Shown here: in pieces, positions 13,589 to 21,413 of the stretch
Position numbering within the stretch: the first letter of the stretch is position 1
How the letters are laid out: each line of letters opens with the position of its first letter
DNA from: an uncultured Chryseobacterium sp.
Lineage (GTDB): Bacteria > Bacteroidota > Bacteroidia > Flavobacteriales > Weeksellaceae
Direction: 5' to 3'
Assembly (NCBI GenBank): GCA_913778085.1
Contig: CAJYXJ010000066.1
Span: forward strand, 1-41,521
DNA length: 41,521 nt
Notes under the pieces: generated by a model
Databases searched by the model: none
Told to the model about the DNA's origin: nothing
What the model saw: the letters and a program-made list of their open reading frames with translations, nothing else
Made by a program: the position numbers and the translations under genes

Positions 13589-15844
13589 TCAGGTATTAAT
13601 TTTTACTTTAGGCCCGCCAATATTCACTTCGGTTTTACCAGCAATATTGGTTTTCTTACTTCCGATATTAAATTCATTTGAACCGGATGCCGTTATTTTT
13701 TCTGTGGCATCCACAATGATCTCTTTACCGTTAATGGTAATTTTCCCATCTTTATTAATCACAATCGTACTTGCACCGACAACAATCTTAAATTCTGTAT
13801 TGGCCGTTAAAGAAACATTTCCGGCTTTATCCATCTGAAGCACGGAAGCATCGGCAACGTTGATCATGCTGGTATTTCCTGCTTTTACGGTATTGTTGTT
13901 TCCTACGGTTACGGTTTTGTCATTGTTAGCATTTGTAACTGCATTCCCCGCACCGTCAAACTTCATATTGGCACCGCCCTGGTCGGTAAGGAATACCGAG
14001 CCTTCACCGTCATTCAGCTCCAATTTATTGCCGCTCCGGGTGCTCAGGCTTTTGATGTTGTTTCCGGCACCTCCGCCTCCGCCAACCTGGCCGTGGAACA
14101 TTCCTCCCATCACAAACGGACGATCCGGGTGCTGATGTACGAAATTGACGATTACCTGGTCTCCTACTTCGGGAATTGCCATGAATCCCCTGTTTTTACT
14201 TACTTTATCGCTCGCTCCCGCATCGGGACTCATCACACGGATAAATTCTGTGGCGTCCTGGCCGTTCTGCCAGTCGAACCTTACCTGCACCCTTCCCTGA
14301 TTCATAGGATCGGTATTGGAAATCACTTTAGCAAACTGGGGTTCTGCCCTCGGAATCTCAAATTCGGGGCGTGGGATGTATTCACAATCTGCAGCTATCG
14401 CTTCAAAAATTCCGGTGTAATAGCCGCGGGCATCAACTTCATGGCGAACTTCCGTCATCAGGATTTTCGTAAAATAGGAAGTATCATTCGTTTCGGATTT
14501 CCTCATTTCAAGATCGACCGGACAGCCGGGGTATAGAAAAGGGACTGTGGTGGTACCGGATGTTACGAAAACCTCGGCAGCCTTGCTTCCCGCCGTTCCT
14601 TTCTGTGACGCATCAACATCCATAAATGATACGGCTTTTATGGGAGCAACCCGAAGTGAAGGGGTCGTAAATGTTCTTTCTGAAATTTCATATGCTCTTC
14701 GGGCGATATCCGAAGTATGGCTGATTTTTGAGTTACCGGCGGTCAGTCTTTCGTTTTTGCTGCTGTTGTAACCGTAAAAAGTAGGATTAACATGCTGTGC
14801 CCGCATCCTTACTTTAACATCATTTACGCTGCTGCCGTAGACCAGCTTTACCGGTTTTTCCTGCGGAGGAAGTTTTCCGAAATGCAGCACTTCACCGTCA
14901 TAATAAAACTGTTCGCCATACGCTTCTGCGATTCTGGCCAGATAATTATAATGGGTTTCTTCATACTGCGAACTGTAGGAAACGTTTCCATGGCGTGCAT
15001 CGACCCTGAAGTCGAATTTTCCCTTCCCGAGTCCTTCTTTAATTACCTGATCGGCGATACTGTTCAGGCTGATTTCCTGCGCACCGCCAAAACTCTGAAT
15101 ATGCGGGGCGGCATCCAGCAGAACGGTAGGACTGTGACCTGTAAGGACAATATTTCCGAGGCTGCCCTTTTCCTGGCTGAAGCCCACTTCCGTAATTACA
15201 CCTACAAAACTTCTTTCGGGGCCATCCTCTACATCTTTGTATTTGAAAATGACGGTGATTCTTTTGCCTAAAAGGTTCTGGGCTTCTTCCAGATTATGGT
15301 TTTCGGCATTTCCCAGAGAATCATAAGCCAGCGTAAGGCTGAATTCGTGATGCCGTATGGCACTTTGTATGAGGTGAAAATGTTTAAAATGCTTTATCTG
15401 TTTTCCTTCGATCACAATATCAAGTCTGATCACCCTATTGATGCCCTGGATCTGATTTTCGGGAATTGCTTTGGCGTTGTGTATCCCGGATACGGGCTGC
15501 CGGGACCAGAATTTATTTTCTGTCAGAGCCGGGGTATTAGGCTGCAGCTGCCGGTTCATAAGCATTCCGGACGTTTCCGTACCGGAGAGTGCATCAGCTT
15601 TTGGCAGTGAAAGCTGATGTTTCTTATCAGGAATGATTTCAGTCGTTTTTTCCTGAACTTTTTCCGCTGCTTTACCGAGTGCCTGATCGGCTGCTGTCTT
15701 TTCCATTTCTGAAAACGGACCGTTAGCGGAAAGTTTTCCTGAAGAAGACATTTTAGGAGTATGGCTATCCTTAAACATGATCTTATGGTTTAAATCGATA
15801 TGATGTGTTTTTATATAATGCTGGAATTTATCTGACGGAATCAA
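13589..15844 (-). CDS. tssI: T6SS spike protein VgrG1
   Basis: A 751-residue VgrG. Core begins near residue 134 (INRVIRLDIVIEGKQIKHFKHF) with gp27-like domains (VGVITEVGFSQEKGSLGNIVLTG, YEETHYNYLARIAEAYGEQFYYDG), then the gp5-like OB fold (NQGRVQVRFDW, GFMAIPEVGDQVIVNFVHQHPDRPFVMGGMFHG) and a C-terminal beta-helix of short repeats ending in VNIGGPKVKINT that forms the spike and takes the PAAR-like cap. Unlike VgrG2 it carries about 104 extra N-terminal residues, Ala/Lys/Glu-rich and probably partly coiled. An internal ATG at 15778 is a possible start that would keep most of that extension. It heads the adaptor-toxin-immunity set and follows hcp1 past a terminator. Confidence 0.95.
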   Translation of the reverse strand: MIPSDKFQHYIKTHHIDLNHKIMFKDSHTPKMSSSGKLSANGPFSEMEKTAADQALGKAAEKVQEKTTEIIPDKKHQLSLPKADALSGTETSGMLMNRQLQPNTPALTENKFWSRQPVSGIHNAKAIPENQIQGINRVIRLDIVIEGKQIKHFKHFHLIQSAIRHHEFSLTLAYDSLGNAENHNLEEAQNLLGKRITVIFKYKDVEDGPERSFVGVITEVGFSQEKGSLGNIVLTGHSPTVLLDAAPHIQSFGGAQEISLNSIADQVIKEGLGKGKFDFRVDARHGNVSYSSQYEETHYNYLARIAEAYGEQFYYDGEVLHFGKLPPQEKPVKLVYGSSVNDVKVRMRAQHVNPTFYGYNSSKNERLTAGNSKISHTSDIARRAYEISERTFTTPSLRVAPIKAVSFMDVDASQKGTAGSKAAEVFVTSGTTTVPFLYPGCPVDLEMRKSETNDTSYFTKILMTEVRHEVDARGYYTGIFEAIAADCEYIPRPEFEIPRAEPQFAKVISNTDPMNQGRVQVRFDWQNGQDATEFIRVMSPDAGASDKVSKNRGFMAIPEVGDQVIVNFVHQHPDRPFVMGGMFHGQVGGGGGAGNNIKSLSTRSGNKLELNDGEGSVFLTDQGGANMKFDGAGNAVTNANNDKTVTVGNNNTVKAGNTSMINVADASVLQMDKAGNVSLTANTEFKIVVGASTIVINKDGKITINGKEIIVDATEKITASGSNEFNIGSKKTNIAGKTEVNIGGPKVKINT

Positions 15845-15933
15845 ATAAATTCTAATTCATTAATTCAGTTTCAATGGATGAAAATGTAGAACGGATCATC
15901 CTGAAATGATGAAATAATTCAGTTTCAAAAAAA

Positions 15934-15971
15934 AACAGAATAGCTACTCCATTGAGCCATGCTATTCTGTT
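15934..15971 (-). terminator. Terminator after hcp1
   Basis: Arms AACAGAATAGC (15934-15944) and GCTATTCTGTT (15961-15971) are perfect reverse complements; on the minus strand the hairpin is followed by a run of T's (A run at 15927-15935). It lies 33 bases past the hcp1 stop and before vgrG1, so hcp1 should be made in excess of the downstream cargo genes. Confidence 0.85.
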
Positions 15972-16003
15972 ACCAATTTTATTTTACTAAGATGATTGTA
16001 AGG

Positions 16004-16417
16004 TTAGTTGCTACTTCCTCCAGGCCAAAGACCCTGGTAATTGGAATTTCCGTAGTCGATGCTCTCTGCACTTACTACAAAGCTGATCAGCATGCTGTTT
16101 TCGTCCACAGCATCAAAATCCACTTCGTGCTGGATCACATATCCGTTGTGCCACGTCAAAGTAATCAGGGTTCCTTCTTCGTGGGATTTATTGAATGTAA
16201 TTTCACCGGTCGTCGGCTTGTATTTTCCGTTCAGTAAGCTTTCCAGAATGTCGGATTTCTCCGTAGCTTCTACCGTAAGCTTAATCAATGCATTGGAAGG
16301 ATCTGAAGCGACCCTGCCGGAAACGTCCGTCGATCTTGATACGCTGTAATTCAGCTTTAATAATTTCTGACCTTCTCCACCGTTGAATTTTAAGATTCCT
16401 CTTGAATTTGCTGCCAT
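16004..16417 (-). CDS. tssD: T6SS tube protein Hcp/TssD, copy 1
   Basis: The 137-residue protein is a Bacteroidetes-type Hcp (TssD), the ring subunit of the expelled inner tube: beta-rich, starting MAANSRGILKFNGGEGQKLL and containing the Hcp-like segments KLNYSVSRSTDVSGR, LIKLTVEAT and GYVIQHEVDFDAVDENSMLISFVVSAE. Its first 72 residues are identical to Hcp2 (25133-25537); differences cluster in the C-terminal third (WHNGY versus WENGY, YQGLWPGGSSN versus YEGLWPSA). Transcribed from its own regulated promoter (16469-16561) with a leader of about 45 bases, and followed by a strong terminator. It is the head of the vgrG1 cargo block. Confidence 0.95.
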   Translation of the reverse strand: MAANSRGILKFNGGEGQKLLKLNYSVSRSTDVSGRVASDPSNALIKLTVEATEKSDILESLLNGKYKPTTGEITFNKSHEEGTLITLTWHNGYVIQHEVDFDAVDENSMLISFVVSAESIDYGNSNYQGLWPGGSSN

Positions 16418-16468
16418 AATGGTAAATTTTAATCGTTAATATTTTGTGATTTGGTTGATTTGTTGAGT

Positions 16469-16561
16469 CAAAGATAGACCACTTAATTTTAACCTGAAAG
16501 TATTTAAAGTATAAATTCATGTTTTGTAGTAGTTCTACGATTTCATGTCGTAATTCTACGA
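16469..16561 (-). promoter_or_regulatory. hcp1 promoter with upstream tandem inverted-repeat operator
   Basis: Minus strand: a perfect -7 box TATCTTTG at 16476-16469, 52 bases ahead of the hcp1 ATG, with no TTG at 17-23 bases upstream. Exactly 50 bases further upstream is an operator of two 14-bp units at a 21-bp period: 16548-16561 reads TCGTAATTCTACGA (inverted repeat TCGTA-N4-TACGA), and 16527-16540 TAGTAGTTCTACGA matches at 12 of 14 positions. The same operator stands at the same distance in front of hcp2. A missing -33 element plus a duplicated upstream operator suggests activator-dependent transcription. The rest of this gap (16562-16796) is AT-rich and otherwise holds only the terminator at 16721-16752. 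Confidence 0.75.
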
Positions 16562-16720
16562 TACTGGAAATAATGTTAACATTAAAAATTTAAAAATCAA
16601 CTATTTGACAGTATAATTCAACCTTATTGAATATCTACTTTTTACACATATAAGAGAAATATTAAGACTAATTTAAGAAATTTTTAAGCATTGTTAACGT
16701 ATGTAAAATTAAAATCGGAT

Positions 16721-16752
16721 AAAAAAATTCCGGAAAGATGAACTTTTCGGAA
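16721..16752 (-). terminator. Terminator of the clpV-vgrG2 operon
   Basis: On the minus strand, arms at 16752-16743 (TTCCGAAAAG) and 16737-16728 (CTTTCCGGAA) pair with one mismatch around a five-base loop and are followed by seven T's. It closes the operon after the decayed lipoprotein gene. Confidence 0.8.
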
Positions 16753-16796
16753 CCGTATTTATAATGATGTTAATTAATTGTTTTAATATTTAAAAT

Positions 16797-17154
16797 TTAT
16801 TTCATTTTCTTCAGAAAGATCGTATCAGGTTTTCTGTTGAGAAATCTGGATTTCATTTTTTCCCATGCTGTGTCCAGACCGTAACGGCTGTATCTATTTT
16901 GTAGCCACCCAAACTGAAGATCAGATCGGCAACGGATTCTTTTTTGTTTTCCATTTTAAAATAGCCTTTTTTATCCGTATATCCTGAAATAAAGCCTGAA
17001 CGGAGATTTTTTTTTACCATTACCCGGCTCAACGGTTTTTTTTATCCTGATCGAATACATAACCATGATAAAAATTCTGCTGCGAGCATTGTATGGAAAA
17101 TAAAATTAAAAATAGGTGTAATCGTTTCATCTGATTCTGATTTTCGTTAGCCAT
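16797..17154 (-). pseudogene. Frameshifted paralogue of the lipoprotein at 17573-17965
   Basis: Reading frames strung together give a lipoprotein start (MKRLHLFLILFSIQC at 17130, lipobox SIQC), GYVFDQDKK, then in a second frame PLSRVMVKKNLRSG, YTDKKGYFKMENKKE and GGYKIDTAVTV, and in a third RFLNRKPDTIFLKKMK before TAA. The second frame matches the intact paralogue (G.V....K.L..V.V, then NGYF and DGYKI). Both breaks fall in A-runs (A8 at about 17036-17043 and A6 at about 16856-16861) and one added A at each would restore a single frame. That means either recent decay or homopolymer length errors in the assembly. It directly follows the protease remnant, as the intact lipoprotein follows the intact protease. 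Confidence 0.75.
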
Positions 17155-17155
17155 A

Positions 17156-17494
17156 TTAAACTAAGGACATCCCGTTCCGCAGCAACCATCCTGTTTCTTG
17201 GTTATATGGCATCCAATCGGTATAATAAGGCATAATATCAATTTCTCCGCTTGCCGGATAGGGGGTTGCCTTATCGTTTTCATTCTGGGTATACGGATTT
17301 ACGCTTCCCTTATGGCCATAGGAATAGATTGTACCTTCACAAGCCTCTAAAATCGTATGTCCTATTTCATGGGCTGCCGTTTCCTTAAACTCGATATCCT
17401 CCTGGCTTTCGATTCTATACCCCCATTTTTGGCTTTTTATATAGCCCACATTGTAACAGACCGCTTCTCGTGATACTAAGTTTCCAATCCATGG
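17156..17494 (-). pseudogene. C-terminal remnant of a second metalloprotease effector
   Basis: The open frame (start only by a GTG at 17449, open back to a stop at 17495-17497) encodes ETAAHEIGHTILEACEGT, with the HExxH zinc motif, then YPASGEIDIMPYY. It parallels the end of the intact effector at 17962-19440 (SAHEIGHEILLTYGG ... IPTNGEIDLMKYY). The N-terminal T6SS region and most of the protein are missing. A shifted frame just upstream (ATG near 17551) reads TMDWKLSITRSG, possibly a further frameshifted piece corresponding to NWELSRILYF. An orphan C-terminal cassette like this, with its decayed lipoprotein partner behind it, is typical of effector turnover. Confidence 0.7.
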
Positions 17495-17572
17495 TTACTA
17501 GAGATCTGGTAAGAAATAGTATTGATGGTAATACTTTTTTTCTTTCCATGATTAATTTAATACATCCTCATG

Positions 17573-17965
17573 TTAAAATGCATCCAGTCGGATAATACCT
17601 AATTTAATAGTATCAGAATTATTAAATTTCGACAGATCATATTTTTTTATTTTATACCCATCCTTTCTGAAAAAAATAAACTGATTTAACTTATGGATTT
17701 TTCTTTTTGACTCCTGCGAATCTTCTATCTCAATTTTAGGAAAAATAAAGTATCCATTGCTTCTGCTGGTAATATTTCTTGGACTGAGAATATCTGAAGA
17801 ATCATAGTAAACCTGAACATTTGCCAATGTCTTATTCTCTGAATTTTTTACGATACCAACAACCGGTTTTCGATAAACTATATTTTTTGAACAAGAATAA
17901 TTTGTTATATTAAGAAATACAGTACCTATTATGAGCAAGAAATATGCTTTAAAACTTGTTATCAT
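17573..17965 (-). CDS. Lipoprotein coupled to the metalloprotease effector, candidate immunity protein
   Basis: From the ATG at 17965 the product is 130 residues: MITSFKAYFLLIIGTVFLNI then a Cys in the NYSC lipobox-like site, so it is probably lipidated and faces the periplasm. The mature part resembles a carboxypeptidase-regulatory-like beta-sandwich (VVGIVKNSENKTLANVQVYY ... SNGYFIFP ... KDGYKI), a fold common in Bacteroidetes surface and periplasmic proteins. The start is set by an ATGA overlap with the effector stop (TGA 17964-17962), a classical sign of translational coupling; a longer frame to 17989 exists but would bury the signal peptide. Immunity against the protease is inferred from coupling, location and the duplicated pair. 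Confidence 0.7.
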   Translation of the reverse strand: MITSFKAYFLLIIGTVFLNITNYSCSKNIVYRKPVVGIVKNSENKTLANVQVYYDSSDILSPRNITSRSNGYFIFPKIEIEDSQESKRKIHKLNQFIFFRKDGYKIKKYDLSKFNNSDTIKLGIIRLDAF

Positions 17966-19440
17966 TTTACCTTTATTTTCGTTAACCAAATCACTTTTAG
18001 TAAATCAAACTCAGAAATTATTGTTCTAGGAATATCATAATAATTCTGATAATATTTCATCAAATCTATTTCGCCATTCGTTGGTATGGCAGGAGAGGTA
18101 TCTAAGGTTTTTTGAGATAATATTGTTGATGAATTTTTATGACTTTTAGAGTATTCTTGACCACCGTAAGTTAATAATATTTCATGCCCTATTTCATGAG
18201 CTGATACCATTTTATAATCATCGATATCAGCATCTACATATTCCCAGCCTTTATTATTATAGAGAATGGAATTAGGATATTTCTTCCATGAGCTTCTGTA
18301 TAAATAGCCTTCATAAAAATATAAAATACGGGAAAGCTCCCAATTTCTTGATCTTCCTTCTTCACAATTTGTCTGATAAATAATCTTTGGTGCGGCCAAA
18401 CCATTTTCATCAGTTCTAGAATTTACAAATACTTCATAGAGTTCAGAAACAATATTAATTCCTTTCCCTATATTTTGTGAATTTCTTGACCAAAATTGAT
18501 TAATTCCCTGAAGTGTAATTTCTAATAACTGATGATATTCTTTTTGTCTTTTCCTGATAGGTGGTCTTTTGTAAAATACCAGTGCTTCCTTTGAAATCTT
18601 ATCCCAGGGGCAACTTTCCACCCACCGGGTTTCATCTCGTGCACCGGCAAGATGGGATGAACATTCCAATCCTTCCGCTCCCCCGTCTTTCAGGTTAACC
18701 CGAAGCGTGGTATCAATCCTTTTATTTGTTTTATCGATTTTTACATCTACCCAGTCGACTTTAGCATATTGGGTCGTAAATTCCACTTCTTTCGTTTTAC
18801 GGACGCCGTTTTTAGTAGCCGTGATCACGGCTTTCAGTTTTTTATTATTGAAAAGCGAACTGTCATAAATCCCATTGTTATCAAAACCATCCCAGAAAAT
18901 AACATACGAACCGATCTTCGTATAGTCTGAAGAGGAGATGTTGTAAGGGTCGAATACGCTTTTCCAATCCCATACTTTCACAGGATCTGCAGGCCGGTGT
19001 TCCGGCTTGTTCTTCATCAGGTCTTCACCCAGCAAAGGCAAGCGCCTGGCCGTGACCACAATTTCAGGAAGATTGGTGATGGCATACAGCGTACTCCCGT
19101 CTTCATTCAGCACCTTAAACTCCAGGGAATCGATATTGCTGAGCATCAACGAATAATTAAAGACAAAATTCGCATTTTCATAATTTCCTTCGAAATCCAG
19201 TATGCCGAACGGTACTACCGTTGAATAGCCTCTGTCTTTTTTTAAAGAAAAAGAAATTTCAAAATCTTCATTCACAGTGCTTCCCTTCCTCTGGAAATTT
19301 CCGTAATAGACACCGTCACCGGTTCCGTTTTCCCGGACCTGGTTCCCCGCTCCGGATATAATTTTACCTTCCGACGACATATTGTGATCGCCGCCGCTTA
19401 TTTTATAATAATTTCCCTGTACAATTCTGGTCCTGGACAT
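17962..19440 (-). CDS. T6SS zinc-metalloprotease effector
   Basis: About 492 residues from the ATG at 19440, two bases beyond the VgrG2 TAG stop (TAGCATG). The N-terminal region (about 1-110: MSRTRIVQGNYYKISGGDHN, SSEGKI, NGTGDGVYYGNF) is a Gly-rich beta domain that I have seen at the start of Chryseobacterium T6SS cargo proteins and probably docks on the spike; the middle (about 110-270) is beta-rich (EIVVTARRLP, then FWDGFDNNGIYD). The C-terminal part holds AHEIGHEIL (His415, Glu416, His419), the HExxH motif of zincin metallopeptidases. It should cleave proteins in target cells, probably in the periplasm since its coupled partner is a lipoprotein. No signal peptide, as expected for T6SS cargo. 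Substrate unknown. Confidence 0.75.
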   Translation of the reverse strand: MSRTRIVQGNYYKISGGDHNMSSEGKIISGAGNQVRENGTGDGVYYGNFQRKGSTVNEDFEISFSLKKDRGYSTVVPFGILDFEGNYENANFVFNYSLMLSNIDSLEFKVLNEDGSTLYAITNLPEIVVTARRLPLLGEDLMKNKPEHRPADPVKVWDWKSVFDPYNISSSDYTKIGSYVIFWDGFDNNGIYDSSLFNNKKLKAVITATKNGVRKTKEVEFTTQYAKVDWVDVKIDKTNKRIDTTLRVNLKDGGAEGLECSSHLAGARDETRWVESCPWDKISKEALVFYKRPPIRKRQKEYHQLLEITLQGINQFWSRNSQNIGKGINIVSELYEVFVNSRTDENGLAAPKIIYQTNCEEGRSRNWELSRILYFYEGYLYRSSWKKYPNSILYNNKGWEYVDADIDDYKMVSAHEIGHEILLTYGGQEYSKSHKNSSTILSQKTLDTSPAIPTNGEIDLMKYYQNYYDIPRTIISEFDLLKVIWLTKIKVK

Positions 19441-19441
19441 G

Positions 19442-21376
19442 CTAGTAGTTTTTACTTTTTTCACCGCTGTTGTTCTGAACCTGTTCCTGGGCGTTTTTAT
19501 TAATATATTTTCCGGAAGTCAGGTTCATATCTTCATGGGAAATTTCATTCCGTTCCTTCAGGGTTTCACTGTGTACATCACCCTCGATCATTTCGGTAAG
19601 CTTCCCTGTTATAAACATGCTTGCATCTCCCGCAACGGAAGTCATTTTCATGGCACCTACACTCTGGAGATGATTCATTACAACCGTATCCGCTTTATTC
19701 ATCCCTACATTGGTATTCATATTTTCCGCAACATTAATGTTCATGTTCTTACAATTAAGCGTCATGGTTTCCGGAGCGGTAATGGTAATATTTCTTCCGG
19801 TGGTATCCAGATGAATTTCGTTGCCCGATTTATCGGTAATAATAATGCTTTCGTCCTCTGTAAATACTACCCGGTGACCACTTCTGGTCTGGATGGATTT
19901 CACCCTGTTGTCCATACCGCCGCCAAGACCAATGCCTCCATGAAACATCCCTCCCATTACAAAAGGTCTGTCGGGATGGCTGTGTACAAAATTCACCATA
20001 ACTTGGTCCCCGACTTCCGGAATCGCTACATACCCTCTGTTCTGGGTAATCTGGTCGGTTCCTCCCGCATCCGGGCTCATCATCCGGATGAAATGCGTCG
20101 TATCGCTGGTCTGCCAATCGAACCGCACCTGTACCCTTCCCTGCCCTTCCGGATCGGCATTGGAAATGACCGTGGCAATCTGCGGTTCCGCTTTCGGTAC
20201 TTTAAATTCCGGTTTCGGCATAAATCCGGTATCCGAAGCAATTCCCTCGAAACTTCCGGTATAATGCCCGATGGTATCGATCTCATGGGAAGCTTCGGTA
20301 ATCATGATCCTTGTAAAATAATCCGACTCATTGCTGTCTACTTTCCGCATCTGGACATCCACGACGCAGCCGGGATGTAAGAACGGAACAGTGGTATTCC
20401 CGGATAAGGAAAATACATTTACGGCTTCGCTTCCTGCCGTACTTCTCTGAGAATATTCTATGTCAAGATGGGTGGACGCTTTAATCGGGGCCACCTGCAG
20501 GGCCGGAGTTCTGTATATTTTTTCATTGTGAGCATAGGCTGTTTTTGCAAGATCGCTCACATGCTTAATCGGTGTTTCACCTGAAGTCAGTTTTTCATGT
20601 TTACTACTGTTGTATCCGTAAAACTGAGGTTTCGTGTGAACCGCCTTTAATTCGACCCTGATGTCATTGGCACTGCTTCCGTAGGTTAATTTAATAGGTT
20701 TATTCTGAGGCGGCAGCTTCCCGAAATGGAGGACTTCGCCATCGTAATAAAACTGTTCGCCATACGCTTCAGCCATTCTCGCCAGGTAGTTGTAGTGCGT
20801 TTCGTCGTACTGGCTGCTGTAAATGATCTGGGAATAATCGTTGGTATCTACCCTGATGTCGAAGCGGCTGGAATCGATCCCCTGTTTGATTACTTCATTG
20901 GCAATAATTCCCATATTGACCGGAGAAGCGCCGCCGAAACTCTGGATATGAGGTGCCCCGTCAAGCAAAATGGTAGGGCTATAGCCTGTAAGCACAATAT
21001 TGCCGAGACTCATTTTTTCCTGGCTGAATCCTACGCCGGTAATGACGCCTACAAATGTTCTTTCAGGACTGTTATCGATGTCTTTATATGAAACAACAGC
21101 GGTAAGGCGTTTCCCCAAAAATTTATTGGCCTCTTCCAGGGTATGGGTCTGCCGTTCGCCCAATGCATCGTGGGCCAGCGTTACACTGAATTCATGATGG
21201 CGTCTTGCGCTTTGGGTGAGTTTAAAATGCTTATAATATTTGATAACTTTTCCTTCAATAACCAGAGAAAGTTTCACCAGTCTGTTGATTCCCGTATGAT
21301 AATTCTGGGAAATTCCATCGGCGTTCTGTGACGGACGGAAAGGGTTTTTCAATATATCTTGTGATTCTGTTTTCAT
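19442..21376 (-). CDS. tssI: T6SS spike protein VgrG2
   Basis: A 644-residue VgrG, paralogous to VgrG1. After only about 29 residues the gp27-like core begins (INRLVKLSLVIEGKVIKYYKHF); further landmarks are VGVITGVGFSQEKMSLGN, YDETHYNYLARMAEAYGEQF, the OB fold GQGRVQVRFDW and YVAIPEVGDQVMVNFVHSHP, and a C-terminal beta-helix (VVFTEDESIIITDKSGNEIH onward) that ends in a polar, Asn/Glu-rich tail instead of the VNIGG end of VgrG1. It lies 37 bases after the lytic transglycosylase gene and immediately ahead of the metalloprotease effector, its likely cargo. The differing C-terminal tail could explain selective effector loading. Confidence 0.95.
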   Translation of the reverse strand: MKTESQDILKNPFRPSQNADGISQNYHTGINRLVKLSLVIEGKVIKYYKHFKLTQSARRHHEFSVTLAHDALGERQTHTLEEANKFLGKRLTAVVSYKDIDNSPERTFVGVITGVGFSQEKMSLGNIVLTGYSPTILLDGAPHIQSFGGASPVNMGIIANEVIKQGIDSSRFDIRVDTNDYSQIIYSSQYDETHYNYLARMAEAYGEQFYYDGEVLHFGKLPPQNKPIKLTYGSSANDIRVELKAVHTKPQFYGYNSSKHEKLTSGETPIKHVSDLAKTAYAHNEKIYRTPALQVAPIKASTHLDIEYSQRSTAGSEAVNVFSLSGNTTVPFLHPGCVVDVQMRKVDSNESDYFTRIMITEASHEIDTIGHYTGSFEGIASDTGFMPKPEFKVPKAEPQIATVISNADPEGQGRVQVRFDWQTSDTTHFIRMMSPDAGGTDQITQNRGYVAIPEVGDQVMVNFVHSHPDRPFVMGGMFHGGIGLGGGMDNRVKSIQTRSGHRVVFTEDESIIITDKSGNEIHLDTTGRNITITAPETMTLNCKNMNINVAENMNTNVGMNKADTVVMNHLQSVGAMKMTSVAGDASMFITGKLTEMIEGDVHSETLKERNEISHEDMNLTSGKYINKNAQEQVQNNSGEKSKNY

Positions 21377-21413
21377 AATAACGGTGATTTGAATAGGTTA
21401 AACATGATTTTGG

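Noticed and set aside
17966-17989. Longer start of the lipoprotein at 17573-17965
   Set aside because: The ATGA overlap and signal peptide favour 17965.
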